Source: Actimicrobium sp. CCC2.4 (GTDB taxonomy: Bacteria; Pseudomonadota; Gammaproteobacteria; Burkholderiales; Burkholderiaceae_D). From it: DNA of 64,000 nt. The notes below the pieces were generated by a model. It did not search any database. It worked only from the letters and a program-made list of their open reading frames with translations, and was not told where the DNA came from. The stretch covers positions 3,472,001-3,536,000 of the forward strand of contig NZ_CP133777.1 of NCBI RefSeq assembly GCF_034347385.1. Direction: 5' to 3'. Both the position numbers and the translations under genes were made by a program. This document shows positions 26,674 through 34,907 of this stretch, one piece after another; positions within the stretch are counted from its first letter, which is position 1, and every line of letters begins with the position of its first letter.

Positions 26674-26714
26674 AGTATAGGGAAATACGCGACAGACTGG
26701 TTGATTTAAATCAG
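26674..26714 (-). promoter_or_regulatory. FNR/Anr-type box with a -10 element upstream of the hemerythrin-like gene
   Basis: TTGAT-TTAA-ATCAG at 26701-26714 matches the FNR consensus TTGAT-N4-ATCAA in 9 of 10 bases. On the minus strand a TATACT (26674-26679) follows, placing the box centre about 41 bases before the predicted start near 26667, the classical class II activator position. Confidence 0.6.
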
Positions 26715-26767
26715 ATTATTGGGTTAATACAAAAAGCTTAATTATTTTTAGTGTTATGAAAACTGTG

Positions 26768-28447
26768 TCATTCAAGTTTGACAGCATGTTCACGCGTCGC
26801 ATGAAACGTCAGCAAGGGCCAGCGTTCCTGGGTATGCCGGAGGTTGACGCCGGAGGTGGCTAGATACGCCATATTGCCGGCGGCATCAAAGGCAACATTG
26901 TGCCCGGCAGCTGACTTCTCAAAATCGGCAATCGCCCGCTTGTCTTCGCCGGTAACCCAGCGCGCGCTGCTGATGCTGGTGCCTTCGAATACCGCATCGA
27001 CGCCATACTCATTGAGCAAGCGACTGGCCACGACCTCAAACTGAAGTACCCCTACCGCGCCCAGAATCAGGTCGCCGCTGTGCACCGGCTTGAATACCTG
27101 CACGGCACCTTCTTCACCAAGCTGTTGCAAGCCCTTGTGCAATTGCTTGATCTTCAGGGGATTGCGGATACGGACCGAGCGGAAAAAGTCCGGGGCAAAA
27201 TACGGAATGCCAGTGAACTGCAACAGCTCGCCTTCCGAAAAACTATCGCCGATCTGCATGTTGCCGTGATTCGGCAAACCGATGATGTCCCCGGCATACG
27301 CTTCTTCGACTTGTTCGCGGCTCGCTGCCATGAAGGTCACCACGTTCGAGACCTTGATTTCGCGGTTCAGCCTCAGGTGCTTGATCTTCATGCCGCGTTC
27401 GAAACGTCCGGAACAAACCCGCAGGAAAGCAATCCGGTCGCGGTGCGCCGGATCCATATTGGCCTGAATCTTGAAGACAAAACCTGAAAAAGGCGTTTCG
27501 CCCGGCTCGACCGAGCGCACACTCGCATCCCTCGGACGCGGTGCCGGGGCCCAGTCAAGCAAGGCATTGAGAATTTCCCGCACGCCAAAGTTATTAATCG
27601 CGGAACCAAAGAAAACCGGGGTCTGTGTCCCCGCCAGAAATGCGGCAAGGTCAAACGGATGAGACGCACCGTGCACCAGTTCGACTTCCATCTTCAGTTG
27701 TTCAATCTCGCGCGGGAACATCTCTGCGAGACGGGGGTTGTCGATGCCCTTGATGACTTCGAACTCCTGATCGGCGCGGGCGTCACCCGGCGCGAACAGC
27801 AAAATCTCATCGCGTAGTAAGTGATACACGCCACGAAACGCCTTGCCCATGCCAATCGGCCAGGTCACCGGAGCACACTGGATATCCAGCACTGACTCCA
27901 GTTCGTCGAGCAGTTCCAGTGGATCGCGTGTCTCGCGGTCCATCTTGTTCATGAACGTGATGATGGGCGTGCTGCGCATGCGGCAGACGTTGAGCAGTTT
28001 GATCGTTTGCGTTTCGACGCCTTTGGCGGCATCGATCACCATAAGTGCCGAGTCGACCGCGGTCAGCACCCGATAGGTATCTTCCGAAAAATCCTGGTGA
28101 CCTGGCGTATCAAGCAGATTGACGACGTGGTCGCGATATTCGAACTGCATGACCGAACTGGCGACTGAAATGCCGCGCTGCTTTTCGATTTCCATCCAGT
28201 CCGACGTTGCATGGCGACCGCTCTTGCGTGCCTTCACGGTACCAGCCAGCTGGATCGCTCCTGAAAACAGCAACAGCTTTTCGGTCAGCGTGGTCTTGCC
28301 GGCATCGGGATGGGAAATAATGCCGAAAGTACGCCGGCGTCCGCCTTCACGGCGGATCAGTTCGGCAGACACATTGCGCGGTTGTGCAGGAGACGGTCCG
28401 GCCGTGGCATCTGCATCGGTGTGGGGTAAATCGTGATTGCTTGCCAT
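26768..28447 (-). CDS. prfC: Peptide chain release factor 3
   Basis: 559 residues. The GTPase domain has [32 protein letters not shown] (switch I), [14 protein letters not shown] and NKMDRE. RF3-specific C-terminal regions include [18 protein letters not shown] and [19 protein letters not shown]. It removes RF1/RF2 from the ribosome after termination. The N-terminus is about 30 residues longer than usual, with an acidic, Pro-rich extension before the [13 protein letters not shown] core. The ATG at 28447 has AGGAA upstream; a start within the extension is possible but no better codon is seen. Confidence 0.96.
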   Translation of the reverse strand: MASNHDLPHTDADATAGPSPAQPRNVSAELIRREGGRRRTFGIISHPDAGKTTLTEKLLLFSGAIQLAGTVKARKSGRHATSDWMEIEKQRGISVASSVMQFEYRDHVVNLLDTPGHQDFSEDTYRVLTAVDSALMVIDAAKGVETQTIKLLNVCRMRSTPIITFMNKMDRETRDPLELLDELESVLDIQCAPVTWPIGMGKAFRGVYHLLRDEILLFAPGDARADQEFEVIKGIDNPRLAEMFPREIEQLKMEVELVHGASHPFDLAAFLAGTQTPVFFGSAINNFGVREILNALLDWAPAPRPRDASVRSVEPGETPFSGFVFKIQANMDPAHRDRIAFLRVCSGRFERGMKIKHLRLNREIKVSNVVTFMAASREQVEEAYAGDIIGLPNHGNMQIGDSFSEGELLQFTGIPYFAPDFFRSVRIRNPLKIKQLHKGLQQLGEEGAVQVFKPVHSGDLILGAVGVLQFEVVASRLLNEYGVDAVFEGTSISSARWVTGEDKRAIADFEKSAAGHNVAFDAAGNMAYLATSGVNLRHTQERWPLLTFHATREHAVKLE

Positions 28448-28544
28448 GGGGCGTTCCTGCGGAAAAGGGGCAGAGTCTACCGGCTCTGGACCGCGAAGTC
28501 GATTCCGCCGATCAAAACAAGCATGCGTAGAAACTGAAAGAACA

Positions 28545-28576
28545 AAAACCCGTGCCTCTTGCGGTGCACGGGTTTT
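28545..28576 (-). terminator. Terminator of the glycine-zipper gene
   Basis: AAAACCCGTGC pairs with GCACGGGTTTT across a 10-base loop, 21 bases beyond the stop of the gene at 28598-29095, with T-run leftwards. Confidence 0.82.
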
Positions 28577-28597
28577 ACGTGAAACTGATTTTTAAAC

Positions 28598-29095
28598 TTA
28601 ATTGCGAGGGGTTAGTGATACGCGAAGCCGGAGCCGCTCCCCTGGATCATAAGGCATCATGCTAGTGTAAGTGCGACCGTTGTACTCGTAGGTCACTGCA
28701 TAGCCATTGTTACGCGACTGCCAGTTATCGACGGTACGGCATTGACGAACAACTTGCTCGGACGGTTGCTGATTATTGTTTTCGACCCGGTCACCGACAA
28801 TGGCACCGGCAATCGCGCCAGCCGCTGTTGCTACCGTTCGGCCGCTGCCGCCACCAACCTGATTACCCAGTAATCCACCCGCTAATCCGCCAATGATGGA
28901 ACCACCATAATTACGATCCTGGCGTTGCGCCTGAACATATTCGTTACGGCACTCCTGTTGTGGCTGATTGAACTGCTCGACCTGCGGTACAACCCTGACG
29001 ACACGGGCCGTATCCTCGAAGTCAGCTGCCTGTGCGATGCCCGAAAACGCGGTGGCCAGAAGAAGGGCAACTGCGGTCTTGTATGATTTTTTCAT
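28598..29095 (-). CDS. Glycine-zipper 2TM-domain envelope protein
   Basis: 165 residues with a signal peptide (about 1-23, ending AQA). The middle has the glycine-zipper segment GGSIIGGLAGGLLGNQVGGG followed by VATAAGAIAGAIVGDRVEN, the Rick17kDa/2TM pattern of outer-membrane or periplasmic small proteins. The C-terminal part is beta-rich (GYAVTYEYNGRTYTSMMPYD) and ends RVSLTPRN. Function is unknown; relatives are linked to envelope stress and membrane stability. GGGGGA precedes the ATG. It has its own terminator. Confidence 0.85.
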   Translation of the reverse strand: MKKSYKTAVALLLATAFSGIAQAADFEDTARVVRVVPQVEQFNQPQQECRNEYVQAQRQDRNYGGSIIGGLAGGLLGNQVGGGSGRTVATAAGAIAGAIVGDRVENNNQQPSEQVVRQCRTVDNWQSRNNGYAVTYEYNGRTYTSMMPYDPGERLRLRVSLTPRN

Positions 29096-29217
29096 GATTC
29101 CCCCGTTGTTTTACCTAGTGTAGTTTGGCCACACAAAGTCAGTGTTGCCATCACGGCGAATATTGTAATCACTTGTGTCGGGAAGCGTCCTTACCGGCGC
29201 TTTTTTGCGACTCCCGG

Positions 29218-29508
29218 CTACGCCTTGACCCCTTTCAGCTCGTGCTCGACGCTATTGGAGCTATCGCCGAGCTTACTAGCCCAGGCTTTTTCAAAATATC
29301 CTTTTTCGGCATCAGTCGGCTGCGATAACCAGATTACGAGCAATGTTCCCTTGTGGTCGTGAATCTGCCAGATTTTTGTAATGAATCCAGGATTTTGAAG
29401 ATAGTCGGCAAGCCCGACTACATAGCCATACACTCGATTGAGTCGTTCGATGCGATCAGGCTCGGTACTCGCGCTCGTTGCGGTGATGGTGGGGTGATCC
29501 AAAAACAT
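29218..29508 (-). CDS. Small hypothetical protein
   Basis: 96 residues. I do not recognise the family. AGGAGAG lies 7 bases before the ATG at 29508, supporting translation. No signal peptide or membrane segment is seen. The middle is mixed alpha/beta (GFITKIWQIHDHKGTLLVIW) and the C-terminus is polar. It follows the PAP2 gene on the same strand, with a 94-base gap. Confidence 0.6.
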   Translation of the reverse strand: MFLDHPTITATSASTEPDRIERLNRVYGYVVGLADYLQNPGFITKIWQIHDHKGTLLVIWLSQPTDAEKGYFEKAWASKLGDSSNSVEHELKGVKA

Positions 29509-29602
29509 GCGTGCTCTCCTGATAAAGGCGACTGCGAAAACAGTCTGGCGGGCCTGGCAGAAAGTATAAGCGGATCGTCATCTACCTGGCTATGTGCATC
29601 AA

Positions 29603-30250
29603 TCACGGCATCCTGGTACCTGATTGGACAACCCAGTCGGCACGCGTGAAAGGACGGTCATGTCCAGAGAGCTTCAAGGCAATATCCGTCATTAATTCCT
29701 GTGTCGGCGCAGGCTCGGCGGAAGAGACCCAGAACAATCCCGCCAGCGAAAGCGCAACCAGCCAGCCATTGAGCACGGGTAAGACACTCGTCGCGGTGAT
29801 GCGCATGAAGAACAAGCTGGTCGCGGTACCGAGCAAAGCCCCGCTGACTGCTTCGGAAACCGAGTGCGCATCGACCATGACACGCGAGACGGAAATAAGC
29901 AGAGCAATGGCAAGCCCGACAGCGAAGCCGGCCAGTCGAACCCGTTGGCGGCCTCCGTTGAACGCAAGGAAGCCGATGACCGGCAGTACTGCAGTTGCCC
30001 GCATCGCATGACCACTGATACCGGTGAAGTCAATGGCAGTAATACCGACACCCCAACCGATAAAAGCGATTTTGGTCGCCACCACGAGCGTCATCCCGGC
30101 TCCGAACAGGACGATCCACCATAGCGCCATGCGCCAGGCGCGCCCGGATAGTAGCCAGAGAACAATGGCGGCAGCGGCAGGAATTGTCACCACTGAATCA
30201 CCGAAGCTGGTTAGACGCAACCATGCAGTCATCGGAATTAAATAGGGCAA
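29603..30250 (-). CDS. PAP2-superfamily phosphatase, integral membrane
   Basis: 215 residues with about six hydrophobic segments. The PAP2 motifs are partly kept: Lys in ATKIAFIGWG, GISGHAMRATA (the SGH motif with catalytic His) and SRVMVDAHSVSEAVSG (SRxxxxxH). The usual RP after the first Lys is missing, so motif 1 is incomplete. Members dephosphorylate lipid phosphates such as undecaprenyl pyrophosphate or phosphatidylglycerophosphate. The substrate cannot be named here. It is on the same strand as the small hypothetical gene downstream. Confidence 0.8.
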   Translation of the reverse strand: MPYLIPMTAWLRLTSFGDSVVTIPAAAAIVLWLLSGRAWRMALWWIVLFGAGMTLVVATKIAFIGWGVGITAIDFTGISGHAMRATAVLPVIGFLAFNGGRQRVRLAGFAVGLAIALLISVSRVMVDAHSVSEAVSGALLGTATSLFFMRITATSVLPVLNGWLVALSLAGLFWVSSAEPAPTQELMTDIALKLSGHDRPFTRADWVVQSGTRMP

Positions 30251-30323
30251 ATTATTTCTTTCTGGAAAATTAATTGCGAGATTATCCTACGCGAAAGCTG
30301 GATGTCGCCACACCGGAAATGCA

Positions 30324-30357
30324 CAAGGGTCCGGTGCATGAATGCACCGGACCCTTG
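30324..30357. terminator. Long perfect hairpin downstream of the Tyr-Gln-Pro repeat protein
   Basis: 30324-30339 and 30342-30357 are perfect 16-base inverted copies with only GA between them. It lies 59 bases past the stop of the gene at 30416-30910. The T-tract is weak, so the role as terminator is likely but not certain. Confidence 0.6.
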
Positions 30358-30415
30358 TTGAGCAACGCTGCCGAACCAGTCTTCTGACGCGCTTCCAGCT
30401 GATTGGCTCAGCTAA

Positions 30416-30910
30416 TCAGTGACGGTCGCCGTCCCGGCCACGCCAGTCGTCGCCGTGACGCCAGTGACGCTCATGGCGTTCTTCACGCCACTCGCGCCTG
30501 CCCTGCCACTCGTTTCCGCGATACGACGGCTGAACATAAATCGTGGCGGGAGCCACATAGACCGGCTGCGGCTGTTGGTAGTAGCTAGGCTGTGTCTGGT
30601 AATACGTCGGCTGCGCCTGGTAGTACGTTGGCTGCGGCTGATAATACGTTGGCTGAGGCTGATAGTAAGTCGGGGCTGGCTGGTAATACGTTGCGCGGCC
30701 CTGGTAGGAATTGTTGTTGGCACTGGCACCGACTGCAGCGCCAAGCACGCCGCCAACGATCGCCCCATTGCGGCCCCCTACCGAGCTGCCGATGGCGGCA
30801 CCAAAAACGGCACCTACTGCCGTATCGACACCGCGATCACCGGCTTGTGCCGTCGTGCTCACAGCGGCAAATGTCATCAACAGGACGGAAAGATATTTTC
30901 GAATCAACAT
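30416..30910 (-). CDS. Glycine-zipper protein with Tyr-Tyr-Gln-Pro heptad repeats
   Basis: 164 residues. Signal peptide about 1-23 (TTAQA). A glycine-zipper stretch (about 31-62: VGAVFGAAIGSSVGG, then GAIVGGVLGAAVGA) is followed by six near-heptad repeats of TYYQPQP at residues 74-116, then a strongly charged Arg/Glu/His/Asp tail. It resembles small outer-membrane-associated proteins with a membrane-active glycine zipper, but the repeat region is low complexity and may bind cell wall or polysaccharide. Function unknown. The start has a near-perfect Shine-Dalgarno sequence (GAGGAGGT). Confidence 0.75.
   Translation of the reverse strand: MLIRKYLSVLLMTFAAVSTTAQAGDRGVDTAVGAVFGAAIGSSVGGRNGAIVGGVLGAAVGASANNNSYQGRATYYQPAPTYYQPQPTYYQPQPTYYQAQPTYYQTQPSYYQQPQPVYVAPATIYVQPSYRGNEWQGRREWREERHERHWRHGDDWRGRDGDRH
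30563..30691 (-). repeat. In-gene tandem 21-base repeats coding TYYQPQP
   Basis: Six imperfect 21-base units encode the heptads TYYQPAP, TYYQPQP (twice), TYYQAQP, TYYQTQP and SYYQQPQP. Such an array can change copy number by slippage. Confidence 0.8.
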
Positions 30911-31227
30911 AAGGACCTCCTCGAGTCCCGCGTGACGGCCAGATATGGCGACAATGACACCGGGGATTGGTTATCAATATAGCGACCGATCCTGAAAATA
31001 CAGATCGGAGACACAGACTATTACAACTGCAAAAGCCGGAGCTGCGGTCGTTCCCGGGCGGCTGCGAATCTTCTTCGGCATCATCGCACGGCAAGCTGGA
31101 AACACCCGTTGCAGTGAACGCAAAGTACAACATTCCCGTGAACTTTGCTTTGCAGTTGCTTCTAAGCTGCACGTGCAAGTAGACTTCGCGCCTAGCCTTT
31201 TGCCCCCATCCTGCCAGGAAAACCACC
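30911..31227. other. Non-coding gap between divergent genes
   Basis: 317 bases separating the leftward repeat-protein gene from the rightward DUF5710 gene. No convincing reading frame. A GCAAAGT/ACTTTGC pair 15 bases apart near 31118-31148 is the only dyad noticed. Both promoters should lie here. Confidence 0.35.
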
Positions 31228-31542
31228 ATGATATTGTTGACCGTACCGTTTGCCGAAAAAGATCAGGCCAAAGCGCTGGGTGCACGCTGGAATGCCGCAC
31301 AAAAAAAATGGTACATCCCCGACGGTGCCAACAGTGCACTGTTCGATAAATGGCATCCGCAAGCGACGGCCGGCAGCGCTCCCGGCAGCAGCGCGCCGAA
31401 AGGACCTTCGATGATGGAAGTCGGATTAACGATTACCGGGGACAACTACCTGCCACTGGACCACGACTGTATCCCCTGGGAACCCTGCACAGACTGCGAC
31501 GACATTGTCGCCAGACACCGCGCCGGTCAGCGCAGCAAATAG
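31228..31542 (+). CDS. DUF5710-domain protein
   Basis: 104 residues. Residues 1-45 fit the DUF5710 pattern: VPFAEKDQAKALGARWNAA followed by KKWYIPDG, a small fold also found in primases/toprim-type phage and plasmid proteins and presumed to bind nucleic acid. The C-terminal part has CIPWEPCTDCDD with three Cys, a possible metal site. AGGAAAACC precedes the ATG. Function unknown. Confidence 0.8.
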   Translation: MILLTVPFAEKDQAKALGARWNAAQKKWYIPDGANSALFDKWHPQATAGSAPGSSAPKGPSMMEVGLTITGDNYLPLDHDCIPWEPCTDCDDIVARHRAGQRSK

Positions 31543-31571
31543 CAATCCACTGCCGCACTACAAAAATCAGC

Positions 31572-31599
31572 AAAAAAAAACGCCCATCGACGATGGGCG
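31572..31599 (-). terminator. Terminator of the HU gene
   Basis: CGCCCATCG/CGATGGGCG stem with a one-base centre, followed leftwards by nine T residues, 36 bases past the HU stop. Confidence 0.85.
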
Positions 31600-31634
31600 C
31601 TCTTCTGCGGAAACCACGAATTACTGGTTGACGA

Positions 31635-31910
31635 TTACTTGTTGACGGCGTCTTTGAACGCTTTGCCAGCAGAAAACTTGACCGTTTTCGCTGCAGCAAT
31701 TTTGATCTCTTCGCCAGTACGCGGGTTGCGGCCTGTACGCTCTGCGCGGCTACCGGAAGCAAAAGCGCCAAAACCGATCAGCTGTACCGAATCACCATTG
31801 ACCACGGCCTGGATCACATTCGACAGGATGGATTCGAGTGCGCGTTGGGCAACAGTTTTAGGAAGATCGCAATCAGCTGCGATGGCATCGATCAGTTCAG
31901 TTTTATTCAT
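31635..31910 (-). CDS. hupB: DNA-binding protein HU
   Basis: 91 residues, full length for HU. It begins [18 protein letters not shown], with the conserved fold VQLIGFGAF and the DNA-clasping arm [16 protein letters not shown], ending [14 protein letters not shown] bends and compacts DNA as a dimer. It is monocistronic, with its own terminator. The HU-beta type call rests on general similarity. Confidence 0.96.
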   Translation of the reverse strand: MNKTELIDAIAADCDLPKTVAQRALESILSNVIQAVVNGDSVQLIGFGAFASGSRAERTGRNPRTGEEIKIAAAKTVKFSAGKAFKDAVNK

Positions 31911-32090
31911 GAGGACTCCAAGGAAAGATGAGCGCGGATTTTAGCATCAGCGCTTGGTGAAAAGGTGCGGTTTTCTGCATGGCAGTCGTGTTGCAGTGCG
32001 GCGCACGGCAAACAGGACGATGTCGCCGCCATGCATGAACCAGGTTAGCAAGTCGCTGGTAATCGACCAGCGCTGGCACGCGAAGTTGCA

Positions 32091-34907
32091 TCAATCATCG
32101 CGGCCGGCCAATATTTGCCCGCCACCATAACTGGTTTGCGCGGTGATGATACCCCCAAGCCGCATCCGGATTGCACAATACTTGAACTCCGGGATTTTGC
32201 CGAACGGGTCGAGCGCCGAATTAGTGAGCTTGTTGATCGCCGCTTCGTAATAGCAGAACGGCACGAAGATCGCACCGCGCGGCGAACTGTCATCGGCACG
32301 CGCGTACAGCGTGACCTGTCCGCGCCGCGATTCCAGCGTGATCACGTCGCCCGGTTGCCCTCCCAGTGCAGCCAGATCAAGCGGATGGATCTGCGCCACC
32401 GGATCGGGTTCCAGCGCATCGAGTACGGCCGTACGGCGCGTCATGCTGCCGGTATGCCAGTGCTCCAGCTGACGGCCGGTAATGAGCACGTACGGGTACT
32501 CGGCATCGGGCCGTTCGTTGGCTGGAATGATGTCCGCTGGAACAAACCGCGCCTTGCCGCTATCGGTCGGAAAGTGCTCGGTGAAGACCACAGCCTGACC
32601 GGGATCACCTTCGTTTTCGCATGGATAGGTGATGGCTTGCTCGCGCTCCAGCCGCTCCCAGCGCATGCCGCCTATGCTCGGCATACAACTGCGCATTTCC
32701 TCGAACACATCGGCCACGCTGTCGTACTGCCAGTCCAACCCCATCCGCGCGGCGATCTGCTCGATGATCCACAAATCCTGACGCGCCTGACCCGGTGCAT
32801 CGAGCGCCTGACGACCCATCTGCACCAAGCGGTCGGTATTGGTGAAGCTGCCGGTTTTTTCTGCGAAGGCGGTCGCCGGCAAAATCACATCGGCCAGATA
32901 CGCGGTCTCGGTCAGGAAAATATCCTGCACCACCAGATGCTCCAGTGCCGCCAGCGCTTCGCGCGCATGGTTCGCATCCGGATCCGACATCGCCGGATTT
33001 TCACCCATGATGTACATGCCGCGCACGCTGCCTGCCTTGATCGCATTCATCACCTCGACCACGGTCAAGCCCGGCTGCGCATCGAGCGGCATGCCCCACA
33101 GCTTTTCGAACTTGGCGATGGCGGCAGGATTGTCCACGCGCTGGTAATCCGGATACATCATCGGGATCAATCCCGCATCCGATGCCCCCTGCACATTGTT
33201 CTGTCCGCGCAGCGGATGCAGGCCGGTACCGGGCCGGCCGATCTGGCCGGTCATCAGTGCCAGCGCGATCAGGCAGCGCGCATTGTCGGTGCCGTGCACA
33301 TGCTGCGAGATCCCCATGCCCCACAAAATCATCGAGCCTTTCGAGCTCGCATACAGGCGCGCAATGTAGCGGATGGTCTCTGCTTCGACACCACAAATCG
33401 GTGCCATCAGCTCGGGGCTGTAACCCTCGACATTGGCCTTCAATTCCTCGTAGCCTATCGTCCGGCCGGCAATGAAGTCCTGGTCAACCAGCCCGTCGTG
33501 AATGATCACGTACATCATTGCATTGAGCAACGCGACATCGGTATCGGGCTTGAACTGGACGAAGCGATGCGCCAGGCGCGACAGGTCCGAGCGACGCGGA
33601 TCCATCACGATCAGCCGCGTGCCGTTGCGCACCGCGTTCTTGATCCAGGTTGCGGCAACCGGATGATTCACGGTCGGATTGGCACCGATGACAATGACGA
33701 CATCGGCCTTGGTGACGTCCATCACCGGATTCGACACGGCGCCTGATCCTATGCCTTCGAGCAAAGCCACCACCGACGACGCATGGCACAAGCGCGTGCA
33801 ATGGTCGACATTGTTCGAACCGAAGCCGGTCCGTATCAGCTTCTGGAACAGATACGCTTCTTCGTTGCTGCACTTGGCCGAGCCGAAACCGGCCAGCGCT
33901 TTCTTGCCATGCGTGTCGCGGATCGCGACAAACTTGCTGGCGACCAGATCCAGCGCCTCATCCCAGCTGGCCTCGCGGAACACGTCGAAAACCCGGTCCG
34001 GATCCATCGAAAAATCGCCGCGCTTGGGCGCATCGGCACGACGAATCAGCGGCACCGTCAGGCGCTGCGGATGCTGGGCGTAATCAAAACCGTAGCGTCC
34101 CTTGACGCACAACCGCTTGTGATTGGCCGGACCATCACGACCCTCGACATGCAGGATCTTGTTGTCCTTGACGTGATAAGTCAGCTGACAGCCGACGCCG
34201 CAATACGGACACACCGAATCGACCTGCTTGTCCGGCACCGCCAGCGCGGCATCGCGCGCCGGCATCAGCGCGCCGGTCGGGCAAGCCTGCACGCATTCGC
34301 CGCAAGCCACGCAGGTCGAGTTTCCCATCGGGTCGCCCATGTCGAACACGATCTCGGCATGACTGCCACGGAACGCCAGTCCGATCACGTCATTGACCTG
34401 CTCGTCACGACAAGCCCGCACGCAGCGCGTGCACTGGATGCAGGCATCCAGATTGACCGTCATGGCCGGATGCGAATGGTCAGGCCGGACCGCTTCGCGC
34501 GGCGCAAAGCGGGGCTTGCCGACGGCCAGCTTGAGTGCCCACTGATCGACTTCGTTGTGGCGCGTGTAAGCCGTCTCGGGCATATCGGATTGCAGCATTT
34601 CGAGCACCATCTGCTGCGCTTTGAGCGCGCGTGCGCTATCGGTGGTGACCACCATGCCGGCTTTCGGCGCGCGGCAGCACGACGGTGCCAGCACCCGCTC
34701 GCCGTCGATCTCGACCATGCAGGCGCGGCAGTTGCCGACCGCATCGAGGCCCGGCTTGTAGCATAGGCGCGGCACCTCGATGCCCTCGCGGTCGGCCACT
34801 TCGATCAGGGTTTCATTACTGCGCGCACTGACTGCGCGACCGTTGATCGTGAACTCGACCATGGCGACATCGATGGCCGATAAATCCTGGCGGGTAATCG
34901 CATTCAT
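32091..34907 (-). CDS. fdsA: NAD-dependent formate dehydrogenase, catalytic alpha subunit (Cys-type, Mo-bisMGD)
   Basis: 938 residues from the ATG at 34907 (GGAG upstream). Domains in order: [2Fe-2S] domain with Cys49, 60, 63 and 77; a two-[4Fe-4S] ferredoxin module (CIQCTRCVRAC at 156-166 and CVACGECVQAC at 199-209); the [4Fe-4S] of the molybdopterin domain (Cys233, 236, 240, 267); then the Mo-bisMGD catalytic domain. The Mo ligand in HCTRLCHASS is Cys374, coded TGC, where selenocysteine occurs in other formate dehydrogenases. It oxidises formate to CO2 and passes electrons to the fused FdsGB. The start overlaps the fdsGB stop (ATGA). No fdhD, fdsC or mobA is in the window. Confidence 0.95.
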   Translation of the reverse strand: MNAITRQDLSAIDVAMVEFTINGRAVSARSNETLIEVADREGIEVPRLCYKPGLDAVGNCRACMVEIDGERVLAPSCCRAPKAGMVVTTDSARALKAQQMVLEMLQSDMPETAYTRHNEVDQWALKLAVGKPRFAPREAVRPDHSHPAMTVNLDACIQCTRCVRACRDEQVNDVIGLAFRGSHAEIVFDMGDPMGNSTCVACGECVQACPTGALMPARDAALAVPDKQVDSVCPYCGVGCQLTYHVKDNKILHVEGRDGPANHKRLCVKGRYGFDYAQHPQRLTVPLIRRADAPKRGDFSMDPDRVFDVFREASWDEALDLVASKFVAIRDTHGKKALAGFGSAKCSNEEAYLFQKLIRTGFGSNNVDHCTRLCHASSVVALLEGIGSGAVSNPVMDVTKADVVIVIGANPTVNHPVAATWIKNAVRNGTRLIVMDPRRSDLSRLAHRFVQFKPDTDVALLNAMMYVIIHDGLVDQDFIAGRTIGYEELKANVEGYSPELMAPICGVEAETIRYIARLYASSKGSMILWGMGISQHVHGTDNARCLIALALMTGQIGRPGTGLHPLRGQNNVQGASDAGLIPMMYPDYQRVDNPAAIAKFEKLWGMPLDAQPGLTVVEVMNAIKAGSVRGMYIMGENPAMSDPDANHAREALAALEHLVVQDIFLTETAYLADVILPATAFAEKTGSFTNTDRLVQMGRQALDAPGQARQDLWIIEQIAARMGLDWQYDSVADVFEEMRSCMPSIGGMRWERLEREQAITYPCENEGDPGQAVVFTEHFPTDSGKARFVPADIIPANERPDAEYPYVLITGRQLEHWHTGSMTRRTAVLDALEPDPVAQIHPLDLAALGGQPGDVITLESRRGQVTLYARADDSSPRGAIFVPFCYYEAAINKLTNSALDPFGKIPEFKYCAIRMRLGGIITAQTSYGGGQILAGRDD

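Noticed and set aside
1371-31158. Identical 15-base string TTTGCTTTGCAGTTG at 1371 and 31144
   Set aside because: About two chance 15-base matches are expected in a window of this size; the flanks are unrelated.
32115-33746. 543-codon open frame antisense to fdsA
   Set aside because: Composition is His/Arg/Gln rich, typical of a reverse-strand shadow; fdsA has all its cofactor motifs.
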